Below, piece by piece: positions 9,274 to 19,135 of a stretch of DNA of 27,633 bases. The DNA comes from Sphaeroforma arctica JP610. Its lineage: Eukaryota > Opisthokonta > Ichthyosporea > Ichthyophonida. Position 1 is the first letter of the stretch; each line of letters opens with the position of its first letter. A program made the position numbers and the translations under genes. The notes under the pieces are model-generated. The model had not been told where the DNA came from. It worked only from the letters and a program-made list of their open reading frames with translations, and did no database searches. The DNA lies in assembly GCF_001186125.1 (NCBI RefSeq), contig NW_014040520.1:144943-172575 (forward strand). The letters are read 5' to 3'.

Positions 9274-9429
9274 GGAAATCTCTCGTGCCGTATCCGAACA
9301 CTGATGTTATGGCGTGTGTCGAGGTTCGGCATAGCCTAATCTTTGTGTAAAGCTTTTGGTGAGCTGGAAACCTGACGGCGGCCCCACTCGTGCAACAACG
9401 GTGTGTCCCCACGGCGTCTTCCCACATGC

Positions 9430-9745
9430 ATACTTCGCATACCTTATAAATGTATGCGGGGTCCGGGGTACTAACATTGGCTCGGTTTGCAATAATGATT
9501 TGAAAAGGTCAACCCATGGTGCGCGAGGTGTCCAAGGTAAGCACACCGTCGCTGTAGCCCCATCCGCTTTGATATTCCGAAGCATGCGATGTATGAACCT
9601 CCACGGCGGATTCATGCATCTGTCAACCAACGCCCAGTTATGATCAAATGCACCGTCGCGCTCGTTCTTTGTCCAAAACCTAGGAAGCTGTGCGTTACGG
9701 TGTGCTGCGAACACGTCTATGTTGTTATGTCCAAAGATACACTGT
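9430..9745 (-). mobile_element. Dam-like methyltransferase domain of element B
   Basis: The domain shows NIDVFAAHRNAQLPRFW, then DRCMNPPWRF with NPPW at 9601-9612, then VCLPWTPRAPW. The 35-residue gap from the Asp to the NPPW is one residue from that in the A family. It is encoded in one open stretch with RNase H before it. It resembles the phage Dam-like domain found after RNase H in DIRS elements. NPPW in place of NPPY/DPPY leaves activity uncertain. Confidence 0.7.
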
Positions 9746-9828
9746 GCTTGTTCGAAGTAGCTGGAAAATAATTGCCAGCAGTCTACATTAAGTATCTCTG
9801 GCACGTCTGTTTCCGCGGTCCCTTCATG

Positions 9829-10330
9829 TATACGACTCAGCATATCCGGCAGGACATTCCTCTCCCCAGGTATATGTGAAATGGTGAAGTTAAAAGACGC
9901 TATAATGTGGTGCCCCCTCTGTAGCATAGGATTAAGCTTCAGTTGAGTATTCATATATACTAATGCTTTGTGATCCGTAAACACCGCAAAGCGCTGGTCG
10001 TCAAGGTAGTCGCGGAAGTACGTCAACCCGTGGACTAACGCTAGTAGTTCCTTCATTGGTGTCGCATAGTTCTGTTGAGCTTGATTGAGTGTTTTGCTGA
10101 AAAACGTTAGGTAGTGTTTCTTGCCCACGACCCACTGGAACAGCGCACCCCCCAATCCGTAATCACTCGCGTCTATCTCGAGGTTGAGGGGGATATCATC
10201 CACCGGGAAGTGTAGTGCGACCGCGTTGACTATCGCGTCCTTCATCGCTGTCCACGCGTCCGCATGGCGTTGTTCCCACCTATCTCCGATCAGTTCATTC
10301 GGCTTCAGCTTACAAAACTCCCGTAGAGGG
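9829..10330 (-). mobile_element. RNase H part of element B
   Basis: The text LEIDASDYGLGGALFQW carries the first Asp, TPMKELLALVHGLTYFRDYL the Glu, and VFTDHKALVYMN the second Asp. It closes with HIPGERNVLPDMLSR. These are the expected RNase H landmarks of a Ty3/gypsy element. The N-terminal 40 residues (WEQRHADAWTAMKDAI) are the connection region after reverse transcriptase. Confidence 0.85.
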
Positions 10331-10367
10331 GCTGCCACGTGTGCGAAATTGGGTAGGTGTCCTTGTA

Positions 10368-11030
10368 TCGCCGAGGTGTTGGCCAGTCGAGGAGTTTAGC
10401 CTGCTTCTCAAAGTCAACATCAATCCCTGCAGCTGAAACCTTCTTGCCTAGTATCATAACCTCTGCAAGTGCAAAGTGGCACTTCACTGGATTCAGTTTG
10501 AAACGGTGGTGCGTCAATCTTCTGATCACCTCCTTCACTGTATCGATGTGCTTTTCATAATCGTCACTGGCAATCACAATATCGTCAATGTAGTGGTGGA
10601 CTGGTAGTCCATCTAGTATCGTACTGAGTGTTCGTTGGAATTGTTGCGTCAATATGTGCAACCCGAATGGTGCCGATGTAAATGAGTACTGGTATCGATC
10701 GTGTGTGAAACTAAATAGGTATCTAGAATCCGGGTGTATCGGTAGTCTATGATATGCTGCTGATATATCGAGTGTGGTATAGTACTTCATGCTCTTCAGT
10801 CGTGAAATGAACTCATTCACCTTCGGTATCAAGAACTCGTCTCCTGGAATCAGTGCGCTGACCGCTCGCATGTCCAGACATACCCGTACCTTCTTCACAT
10901 TACCCTCACTATCTGACGTTGGAACTGCGAGTAAGGGAAGATTAACCGTCGTGGGAGTGGTCCGCTTCGTAATCACTAGGTCCTTCAACCACTTCTGTAC
11001 TTGTTCATCGACATACGGTAACCATCTCTC
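10368..11030 (-). mobile_element. reverse transcriptase of element B
   Basis: The palm is clear: VRVCLDMRAVSALIP, TLDISAAYHRLPIHP with a catalytic Asp, SAPFGLHI, and HHYIDDIVIASDD with YIDD at 10581-10592, followed by FKLNPVKCHFAL and the thumb-side ILGKKVSAAGI. It copies element RNA into DNA in the particle. This module is well preserved. Its order (protease before, RNase H after) is typical of Ty3/gypsy. Confidence 0.9.
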
Positions 11031-11267
11031 GGATACAAAGTTGCGTGTCGATCGTCTCATGCTCCTAGCCTGCTCCCGTGTCACCGGTATTGTCACTTCA
11101 CTCCCCTCTAAGCGGCAACGTGCATTGTCTGCAATGTCGGCGTTCGCTTCCAACACCGCGGCCAGCCTTGTCCGTACGCCGTCGGGTTCGATGGTATTGG
11201 GGACTTGGCGCCGAGCCATGGGTGTAAGGAGTTCATCTAGTTCCGTTGGATCGATAGGTGCGAGTGG

Positions 11268-11580
11268 TGACTGAATTCCGCCAATATATAACCCAAGGTC
11301 CGTCATCATGTCCAGCCCGAGTATAACGTCGATGCTGTCAGGGAGATTCATCAACTCGAACGATCTATTGATGATCTCTGAGCCATAACGTATCGGTAGC
11401 ACTTCTGTTGTTCCCAAGCGAGGAGTGCGTACCGCTTTATCCACCAAATATATAAATGATTCGCTGGGTGCTGGTGTAATTGGTCGTCCAAGAGGTCTGC
11501 GGATGCTCGTGCGTTGCAACAACGGTTCGCACCTGTATCTATCAACGCTCGGAATGTACGACCATTCACCTGCAATTGTA
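11268..11580 (-). mobile_element. aspartic protease of element B
   Basis: The active-site strand is TFRALIDTGANRCC with the catalytic Asp near 11539, and the second half has IDVILGLDMMTDLGLYIGG. This is the usual DTGA form, in contrast to DPG in the A family. Confidence 0.8.
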
Positions 11581-11789
11581 TATAGACACGGTTGTCGGAG
11601 GACAGCAGTGAGTCTTTTATTGCCATCACAGTCTTCAATGGATGCGTGAACGTGAATGCTACATCATCATCGGACACCCTGAGGTCTCAATGTTGCTCTG
11701 TTATCGGGGTCCATTGGGGCTGCGATGTGTCCGTTTGTGTATCTACCGCCTGCTCGAAGTCATTGGCTAGGATGGAGTGTATATGTAAC

Positions 11790-13130
11790 TATGTGGCCGA
11801 CTGGCTATCGTATCCCGGACCCTCCTCATGTGTGAGCATATTAACCTGCGGTGTCGTCGTAGTCGAGGTCGACTGTCGGCTTGGGTATTGTGGTGGTTGG
11901 TGCACAGACCCCTGTGGTGGCGTAGATTGCTGTCCCATAGTCACCTCTCTCTGCTGCTGACTAGTGTCTGACGTCCGTGTCCTCACGTCCTGCCCCCCCC
12001 ACTCGGTAATGATGGCAGCGCGGTATATGTCGCAACCCTGGAGGTGCTTGTGCGCGGCAACCGTTGCACGTCGTTGGGTTAGTTGTTGGAGTCAGGCGTT
12101 GTTGCCATTGTTGCTGCTGACGCTGGACTATGTGCGGGCTAGGTCTACTATTCGTCGTCTCCCCCCGGGTTGAGTCCCCATTGTGACCTCGACGATTGAC
12201 TAAACGTTGAGTCGAACGAATCTGGGTCGCCTGGATATCCGGACTGAGCAGCTGTAGTAATTCATGAGTCTTCATGAGTTGCCACTTTGGATGTAAGTGT
12301 AACGTGCGCTCATATGTCCGGGATCCTAAGGTGTCCTCCAACAATTGAACTACGCAGTGGTTGAGCAAATTTTGCTTAAAATCTGCATCGGTCTGACAAC
12401 GCTCGTGTGCCCGACGATGATTCTCCATAAGGTATGTCATCTGTTCCATTACTGGAACATTACTAAGTTTCTGATGTCCCGTTGCTAATTTGCGAAATGT
12501 GGGGTCCACCGTAGCCTGAGTCTCGTGTGAACAGATTTGTGTTATTCGGAGTTCTGGTGCCCATGCAACTAAACGTTGGTGATTAAATTTTATATAATCA
12601 AGTGTAGATTGTTCGGCTTTAAAGTGACTTAACACCTTATAAAACCAACGAAGACACCATGCTTCGTCGAGAACCGAAATCTGCGCATTCTTAAGGGCTT
12701 CTCGCAATGCTCCTTTAGTGTCGCGCTCCATAATATTGCTGAGGTTATACCGGTTCGAGAGCCACTCCGGCCAACTACGTGGTTCCCGCGGTTCCTGTTT
12801 GTTCGCCGGTCGTGAGTCATGGGTTGCTCTTAATGTCTCGAGTACACCTCTTAGTGCCTCCGCTCGTGGCAAGTTGTTGGCTTCCACTGCACTACATAAT
12901 TCCTCCGACAATTTGAGCATGCGCGCGTGCAAGGCTTGGCGGTCCGCCGCTATGCTGTCTGGTGTAGGAGGTGTGGCCTGCTGAGCCAAGCGTCGACGCT
13001 TCTCCGATGACGTGGCTTGACTCGACGGTGTGCGTTCAAGCAGCCTGCGTGACGGTAGACTGTCATTCATAGCTTCTCGTACAAATTTTTGGCTCTGACG
13101 TTGTGCTTGTAAGGACTTGTCCATGTTGTC
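11790..13130 (-). mobile_element. gag part of element B
   Basis: This is a long charged, mostly helical protein. The N-terminal third (about 12780-13130) is Gln/Ser/Arg-rich with a likely coiled coil (LKLSEELCSAVEANNLPRAEA and surroundings). The middle (about 12240-12760) reads like a capsid: ALREALKNAQISVLDEAW, then WFYKVLSHFKAEQSTLDY. The C-terminal part is Gln-rich and has one possible zinc knuckle, CNGC...HIPRC, near 12030-12090, with wider spacing than classical CX2CX4HX4C. Named gag because it precedes the protease; no named capsid family recognised. Confidence 0.65.
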
Positions 13131-14146
13131 ACGTCGATTATCCAGTGCCTCCCTCCCGTGAGGGTTCTGTGTAGCTCTACGTTGTTCCTTTGCAAAGTTT
13201 TGACGAGATATCGTTTCCTACTGTGTATCGCCTTCGTCCTGATCCGACGATATGTACCCTAACCCATGACGGGCATCGTCGGCTCCTCTAATGCGGAACT
13301 CGATGTTGTCCGGTGATGAAGGTGTGTTCCCTCGTCGCAGTCGACGCAAACGCCGTTCATATTTATCTAATAGCGATTGCTGTCGCCGAAGTAGGCTCGT
13401 CATTTGCTCTGGTGTGTCATCGTCTCTACCTCGGCTCTGTCGTCTCTCTTTGGTATGAGAACGAGGGCGCTTACTTGTAACAGCACGTGATGCCTCTGGA
13501 GGAGTTGTCCCCTCCTGGTAGTGAGCCTGCGACGTGTTAGTTCGGGGGAACGTCGTTCACAATCCGTGAAGTCCACGTCACTCGGTGTGGTTATTCGCCC
13601 GTCGCGTTGTTGTTGTGCTGTTAGTGTCCGCTGGAGTATTGTTTGGTTAGTTCGACGTTCTGACTCTAAGTCCTCCGACACTTCTCAATCCGTATCTACT
13701 CGATCCTGAGTACGTCGTCAGAAACCTCGTTGATGGATGTCATCCCGCTCACGTTGTTCTGGGGATAGCTGTTGCTGCCGACGACTCTGTCGAACGTTAG
13801 CCATGGTTGAAGTAAACTTCTGTTTGTCTATTGATAGCGATGTCCCGTTATCTTTGCCTCTCTTCCGCCTTAAGTATCCACTGCTTAGTCCTTCGAATAA
13901 CCTGAAGCCCCGTTGACGGTACATACATCGTCTACGTCTTGCTCTATTTCGTAGTCTCGACGCATCGGCGTTGTCCCTGCATAGGCAATCGTGCCTTAAG
14001 CTAATCCCGGGTCTCGTTGTGGTTGCTCTTTCACTCTTCCAACTAACCCCTTCTCTTGGCTCATGTGCCACTGCTCTCTCGATAACTTCTTGCTCCCGAC
14101 ATACGTCTTCCATCTCATCTAAGCACATGTTCTTTACTCCTTTCAA
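13131..14146 (-). mobile_element. Arg/Ser-rich upstream coding part of element B
   Basis: Three neighbouring open stretches on - encode Arg-, Ser- and Thr-rich text such as SLLDKYERRLRRLRRGN and LGYISSDQDEGD. They lie between gag and the long leader and have no recognised domain. They may be the N-terminal region of gag or a separate accessory product. Confidence 0.4.
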
Positions 14147-14718
14147 AGCTCATCTACTCCCCCAACGATTATCGCCTCTAACTTCTCGTAGCTAATCAGT
14201 TTATCCGCCAATATCACCCGTCGTTCTCGTCTGGGATCCCGGGCTTACGCAAGCACTTGTCTCTTCTAACTCGCTTGGACGGCGCACACCCACATTGAAC
14301 GCACACACACATTGCCATTGCTTTGTGTTCACGTACACATTGATGTCACCTGCTTGCATGTTCATCACTTCTGGTACTAACTTATTTCACATTATTGTAC
14401 TCTATATTGGTGTATGCGCTTACTGTGTGTGCAACTTACTTCCTGTCTGTTTAACACTTGCTGCAATGCACATCTCTCCGTGTTACCGTCTTTGCATGAA
14501 TATCTGTTACCGTGAATTCTTACCCATGTCATACTGCCACTCCGATTATGCCTGACCACTATTTCTTATTCCACCAGGTTACTTGAGCGCTATACATGGC
14601 GCATCTTACATATATATCTCTCTATTTGACGTTTTCTTACGTACCTGATTGACGTGTACGTCTACATTCCTTGTTGTCTTGGTGATCTTCCAACTTTTAC
14701 ACCCAACTTTGTTATCCC
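14147..14718. other. no gene seen (inside element B)
   Basis: Neither strand shows a convincing coding segment. A + frame at 14295-14555 is open but is Cys/His/Met-rich, unlike its neighbours, and looks accidental. The sequence is pyrimidine-rich on + with CACAC and CACATT runs. It separates the two upstream coding parts of B. Confidence 0.4.
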
Positions 14719-15270
14719 TTATCTGTGTTCCACTTCGTCTTCTATAATCTGCCATCCTTCTTCCTTGTCCTCTTCAACCTTCCTGGTGTGGCTCGGCTCT
14801 GGCGAAGGTGTTGGTGCCCATAACGGTGTGGATGTTTCTTGATGTGGTGTGGTTCGGTGTGTCCATGTCGATGTAAAGGTACACCCTCTTTGGTTTTGTA
14901 CTAACATATCACTTCTTCCGGTTTGGTTGGCTACCGTAACATCTTCGGTGTCGATACATAGTACCCTTTGTCTGTTAATAACTCCGTCGCTAATCTCTAT
15001 CCGCTCTATTCTCTCATTCAAGCGGTCTACTTGGTGACGAGTGTGCGTCCGGAGTTTACGATTGTATCGTTCCATGCGTCTGGCTTGTCTCTGGATTTCT
15101 GAGGTTTCTCTATTCGTCTCCGCCTCAGACGCACTACTGCTGTTTGGTAGAAGTGCTGACATGCTATCACTAGTATCACTACTAATAAAGCCACTATCTG
15201 TGTCATCTACTAACGGCTGTTTCCGTTTCTGATGTCTGAGACATCTCTCTCTTCTTTGTGTTGTGTACAA
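14719..15270 (-). mobile_element. first coding part of element B, unknown product
   Basis: An open stretch of about 183 codons, 207 bases inside the 5' LTR. It begins MYTTQRRERCLRHQKRK, then an acidic Ser-rich part DDTDSGFISSDTSDS, then a strongly predicted coiled coil with MERYNRKLRT and QVDRLNERIERIEI, and a Pro/Thr-rich end TPTPSPEPSHTRK-like. I recognise no family. The Ser-acidic phrase recurs in weaker form (GYISSDQDEGD) near 13230. It could be a gag N-terminus or an accessory protein. Confidence 0.45.
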
Positions 15271-15476
15271 AAAAGTCCCTACTAACTTCGTCCCCTATTC
15301 AGGAATAGTTCAATTAATGTATAACATCTAAGTCAGTTAAAAATGTAGTAAGTAGTCGAGGATAACTGTATCTCAACGTATTCCCCTCGTATAAGGGGAG
15401 ACGTTGTTCATTTATTGAACTAAATCCTGACTATCATTTTGGTTATGTGTTTTCCGTTAATAAGTTCTAACCTGAT
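15271..15476 (-). promoter_or_regulatory. 5' leader of element B
   Basis: This lies between the 5' LTR and the first coding part. Directly after the LTR, the coding strand reads ATCAGGTTAGAAC; it does not start with TGG, so a standard tRNA 3'-end primer site is not evident. The leader has inverted repeats GTTCAAT (near 15308) and ATTGAAC (near 15413), with a small CCCCT...AGGGG hairpin between them, which could be RNA packaging or priming structure. Confidence 0.45.
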
Positions 15477-15572
15477 TGGATAAACCCAGTTCAAAATGTA
15501 GTCTCTAATAAAACCCAAATATCAAATAAACCCTAAACCTAAATAAACCCTATCAGGGACTTCCTGACTACA
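15477..15572 (-). repeat. 5' LTR of element B (96 bp)
   Basis: It is a direct repeat of 7632-7727 with TG...CA ends. It contains two telobox-like motifs, AAACCCTAAA and AAACCCTATC. On the right it abuts the protease of element C with no target duplication. Confidence 0.85.
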
Positions 15573-16010
15573 CTGTGTCGGACGGGGGCTTATATGGTTT
15601 CAGACAGTTATCGTCTGATTGATCCTTTAATGGATCTATGTTATTTGGTAAACCAGTTACGGTTATACCTAGAGTGAGTAAATCACTCATTCCGACTATT
15701 AAGTCTTATTTCTATGACATCTTAACTATCACAGCTTGGGTAGTGATATTTCTATCATAGGCCAGGGAGATTTTAACATCTGTGGCCATGGTATCACACT
15801 TAGAAGTTTTGTCATCTGTTAAGATTAGGTGAGTAGTTTGAGTGCACCTTTCAATGTCTTTCATCAATACAAAGCGGTCGGATATGCATGAAATTTCTGA
15901 ACCAGGATCAATCAATGCAAGGACTTTATTTCCATTGCAATATACAGGGATTGTTACACGCTCTTCTAAAGAGTCGGTGTATTTCCTTTGTAACGATTGT
16001 ATCTGGTAGT
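15573..16010 (-). mobile_element. clan AA protease part of element C
   Basis: Shows IDPGSEISCISDRFVLMKD and the following strands, nearly identical to element A. It would process polyproteins. The DPG motif is again present. Confidence 0.75.
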
Positions 16011-16017
16011 ACTTTCA

Positions 16018-16921
16018 CTACAACTTAATGTCGGGCTTTTTGTCACATGACTTGGCGTGATAGCCATTGTTCTTCTCACACTTGTCACACTTAGTAAGAA
16101 AGTGTGTACAGGTGGGTGCATGTCTGCCATTCCAATAACCGTTAGGGGTCAATTGGTACATCTCATACCCACACTGTGCGTCGGCACATTTCTTAATATC
16201 CTTAAATGGAGGTTCCTTGTCCTTCGTCTCCGCGCGTGCCCGTTTATTGGGTCGCGTTGATTGAGTGGAGTCGTGAGCACGTGTCTGGTTAGGACGCGTC
16301 TGATGAGGTTTATCATCTGACGTCTGGCGTGAGAGGTATCCTTGATCTGGGAGCTCGCGCGGTTTCTTATTGACCGCCTTTCCCTTCAAGGTTACGCTCT
16401 GCTTAGGCGCAGCTAACTGATTCTTAAGTTCAGTATTTTCTTCGGTCAACTTACTTATACGAGTTAGTTCCGTCGATTTTGATTTTGATTCGAGCTGGCC
16501 TTTGAGCTTTCCTCTTCTTCATCGTCCTTCGGGGTTCTTTTTCACCTTGGGATTCGTCATTCTCCTCCTTAACTGGGAGATCATTCTTCTGAGTAATCTC
16601 ATTAGGGTTGTTTGGGGTAGTCTTAAACGCTCCCCTTGCTCCACTTCGTGGCTTCGTAAATGTAAGTTTAGAAGTAGAAGCAATAGTTGGCCTTCGGGCT
16701 CTTTCTTCGGGGGACTTCTCTCTTAATGGAGTAGTCTCTCTCTTGTCGGTTGCATTGTTATGACTGTTAACGCCAGGGACAATAGCTTCGGCTACGGTGC
16801 GGTTAAACGCATCGGCAGCTGCGGCAGACGCAGCAGCGGCTGCAGCAGTGGCAGCGTCTTTATCCATATTCTTCTTTTCAGACTTTAGCTTCTTAGAAGG
16901 GGTGCGGTCTTTCTTGGACAA
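16018..16921 (-). mobile_element. gag part of element C with zinc module
   Basis: The N-terminus MSKKDRTPSKKLKSEKK is basic, followed by a poly-Ala tract and ADAFNRTVAEA, then Thr/Pro/Glu-rich sequence with SKLTFTKPRSGARG. The C-terminal part has KKPRELPDQGYLSRQTSDDK and the zinc module at 16045-16188 (CADAQC to HAKSC), with the same eight-ligand spacing as A. The ATG at 16919-16921 is a plausible start because the LTR lies only 78 bases upstream. Confidence 0.7.
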
Positions 16922-16999
16922 GAATTTTTTTATGGTAGTTAATTACCACTACGTTTAAGCAGTCTAAGTAGTTAATACTTTTACTAACTTTAAAATGTG
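16922..16999 (-). promoter_or_regulatory. leader of element C
   Basis: After the LTR end the coding strand reads CATTTTAAAGTTAGTA, close to TATTTTTAAGTTTATA at the same place in element D. The region would hold the primer binding site, but it does not start with TGG as a tRNA-type site would. Confidence 0.45.
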
Positions 17000-17739
17000 C
17001 AAGTTTCGGTCTCTTAAGGCGATATTAACGTCTTAGAGTAGTCAATCGTAATAAAGTCTTCTAAAGCTCAAAATGAAATTAAAGCAAAATAAACGTCATT
17101 AGTCTTTTAGTAAAGTTAGGTTTGCCTTGTGAAGACAGCAATACTCTGAGAGATTGTGAGGCTGAGACATTGCCTATATATAATCCTCTCAGTACTGTTT
17201 TCGCTGAAGGGATTTTATTTAGTGTTTCGTTGTCGCTCTATTAGAAACTATGGTATGTTTCGTTGGGGCGAATCCGAGAGACTCATAAAATCATATCTTT
17301 AGAAAAAAGGAAAAGAAAAAAAGAAAGAAAAAATTCTTGATGTCCATAGTTATTGCATTAACCAATAACTTGCCACCTATCAATAATTACCTACTTAGCT
17401 TTCATCAGACTGGCACATCTGGTTGGCTGAACGGAGGATAAACTAAGCAACGCTAATAGTCCTTAGAAACCTATGTTCGGCTGAGCCATCTCGCTACCGA
17501 AGTATTCAGATATAAAAAGATTTGGAAAGTAAATATAGTTCTATTAATAGAACTAGACCAAATTTTATGTTTGGTATTTTACTGGGGCCTTTTAATGACC
17601 TTGTCCAAATATCTGATATGTTAAATGGAAAAGGTATTAATTAATAAAGCCGTTAAAAACCATTTAGGAAATTTAAGTTCCTCGTACTATTAAGAGTACG
17701 TTTATAGTTTACGTACTGCTTAAGAGTACGTTTATAACA
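17000..17739 (-). repeat. LTR copy 3 (A family), 5' LTR of element C
   Basis: It is about 740 bp with TG at 17000 and ACA at 17739 on +. It aligns along its length with LTR copy 1, with scattered substitutions and a longer purine-rich run near 17300-17332. In coding direction its outer end adjoins pol text of element E and its inner end faces the gag of C, as in element D. Carries the 20-bp palindrome at 17536-17555. Confidence 0.85.
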
Positions 17740-18478
17740 TAGAGTCTAATGTGGAGGCCCGGTTATTACACCTTGTTAAGGAAGGTCTCAGACGGGGTCC
17801 ATTTGGTTGTTCAAATGGGACCTATACGACATATTATAGTATGTCTTCAGGGCGTCTTCTGGACGGCTCGAGTACCCTGATATAGGAAAGTATCTACTTC
17901 CCTATCTAAATATATTTGCTCGCATTGTATCATGTTTATTAATTTATTGAGCCATGGATCTTTACTCCGTAATGGGCAACACAACGTGATGGTAGCTTTG
18001 TGTATATGAACATAATTTAGTAATTGGGCAATTAATTGCCATGGTGGATTAGTCCACGCAATATGTTTGTGGAGGTCTAGTTGAAAGGTATCTCCTAAAG
18101 GATGATTTAAAGTCCTATAATTTTAAGTTGTGCATTATGATGTGCTGCAAACATATCAACTGTATGTGGCCCAAATATCTTTTGAGCCAGTTCAAACCAC
18201 CTGGGGTTACATTTCCAATCAATGGCTAGTAACTCACGTACGGATCTATTAATGTCCGGTACAAAGCGTGATAACATATCCGGTAAATTGTTATGTATCC
18301 CTGGTAGATGTTTGATATCGATATGAAACTTTGATATCGTATCATGCCATCGGCTCAGTAATTGAGAGTCTGGCTTCATCTCCTTCATATATTGAAGGGA
18401 CTTCTGATCACACATCAGCGCAAAAGATGTTCCGTATAGGTAATCGCGGAAGTGTGTCAGAGCTGCTACTATGGCTAG
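17740..18478 (-). mobile_element. element E (A family), downstream half
   Basis: This is the second half of an A-family body split by element D. In coding direction it starts with the RNase H text LAIVAALTHFRDYLYGT, then CDQKSLQYMKEMKPDSQ, HLPGIHNNLPDMLSRF, the methyltransferase-like domain (17880-18190: TVDMFAAHHNAQL, NPPW near 18040), and linker text matching element A near 5450-5540. It runs into the LTR of C at 17739. Broken copy. Confidence 0.8.
18475..18478. repeat. target site duplication of element D (left)
   Basis: CTAG lies directly before the TG of the left LTR. The same CTAG follows the right LTR at 26229-26232. The uninterrupted sequence GGCTAGTAGCTC is preserved (opposite strand) in element A near 4828-4842, which confirms the joint. 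Confidence 0.85.
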
Positions 18479-19082
18479 TGTAAAAGTTGGTCTCCTCTAG
18501 GCTGACTGTACGATACCAAGACGTTTACGTTAATAAGACAATGCGTTAATACGTTAAATAAAAATGTTAAATAAGTTTAGCTTCAGCCAAAAGATTAGGG
18601 GATTTTAGACAGAGACTATTGTCTATATGCTCCGCTCGAATCACTCACTACTTCGGTCTAGATTTAATTATGTTTTAGTTATTAAGACTAGATATCATTT
18701 CATTGGACGCATAGTTTACATTTCACGCCTCGAAACAGTCACCTAATCAAACTAACCAATAAAATACCTCTAAGAGGTATCAAAACCATATTGTCCTAAA
18801 TTCTAACAACTCTGATCCTGTCCTTTCTCAGTGGGTTATCTTGCTCTGAGATGCTGATGTATTTATTATACCATAGGTTTGTACCAACAACCATTTCATG
18901 CCTGAGACCCTCTCTCATGGTACTCCTATTAATTAGAGATTCCCAAAGTGTCATTTTCAGGTGTCAGATTGGTGTCGTTCCTATAGCATGTACAAATCTA
19001 ATTCCAGTGGAAAACCAATCTATATTTGGAAAGCCACCTAATTGTCCACAGTAGAGTCCCATACTCTACTGAGTACTATCAC
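18479..19082 (-). repeat. 3' LTR of element D
   Basis: It starts TGTAAAAGTTGGTCTCC and aligns with 25322-26079. Contains a cluster of ACGTTTA/ACGTTAA motifs near 18520-18560 and a hairpin with arms AGTAGAGT and ACTCTACT at 19050-19070. On the inner side, 19083-19135 is a short spacer before the integrase end, with the purine-rich AAGGGAATA on the coding strand. Confidence 0.85.
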
Positions 19083-19135
19083 GGCCTCAATGCTTATGTT
19101 ATATTCCCTTAGACAAAGTATACTTAGACGTTATA

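Larger units (their letters stand above)
7632..15572 (-). mobile_element. LTR element B, chromovirus-like Ty3/gypsy, fossil
   Basis: The element is about 7.9 kb, coding on -, bounded by 96-bp direct repeats with TG...CA ends. In coding order: 5' LTR 15477-15572, leader, an extra upstream coding part, gag, DTG protease, reverse transcriptase (YIDD), RNase H, Dam-like methyltransferase domain, integrase with HHCC, DDE core, GPY/F and chromodomain, then 3' LTR 7632-7727. It is broken, with perhaps eight to ten breaks, but its parts list is the fullest in the window. The two LTRs differ at about four or five positions of 96, so the copy is old. Flanks do not match (TAATA on the left, CTGTG on the right). 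Confidence 0.85.
15573..17739 (-). mobile_element. LTR element C (A family), gag-protease half, fossil
   Basis: Coding on -. Parts seen are the LTR 17000-17739, a 78-base leader, gag with zinc module, and protease. It abuts element B on the left. Its LTR outer end, TATAACA at 17739, joins the pol text of element E, so C appears to have inserted into E. The copy is incomplete and has a few breaks. Text is nearly identical to element A. Confidence 0.8.

Noticed and set aside
10789-11274. Long + strand open frames across element B (also near 11592-11960, 9356-9643 and 24911-25348)
   Set aside because: They are antisense to clear RT, protease and gag coding text, have biased Ser/Cys/Arg composition and show no domain, so they are shadows.
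14295-14555. Small membrane or Cys-rich protein on +, or an envelope gene
   Set aside because: It has no signal-peptide logic or family match, it lies inside the 5' part of B on the wrong strand, and its composition follows the pyrimidine-rich DNA.
15477-15572. A telomere or interstitial telomeric array
   Set aside because: Only two or three degenerate AAACCCTA units occur, inside a defined LTR with TG...CA ends.
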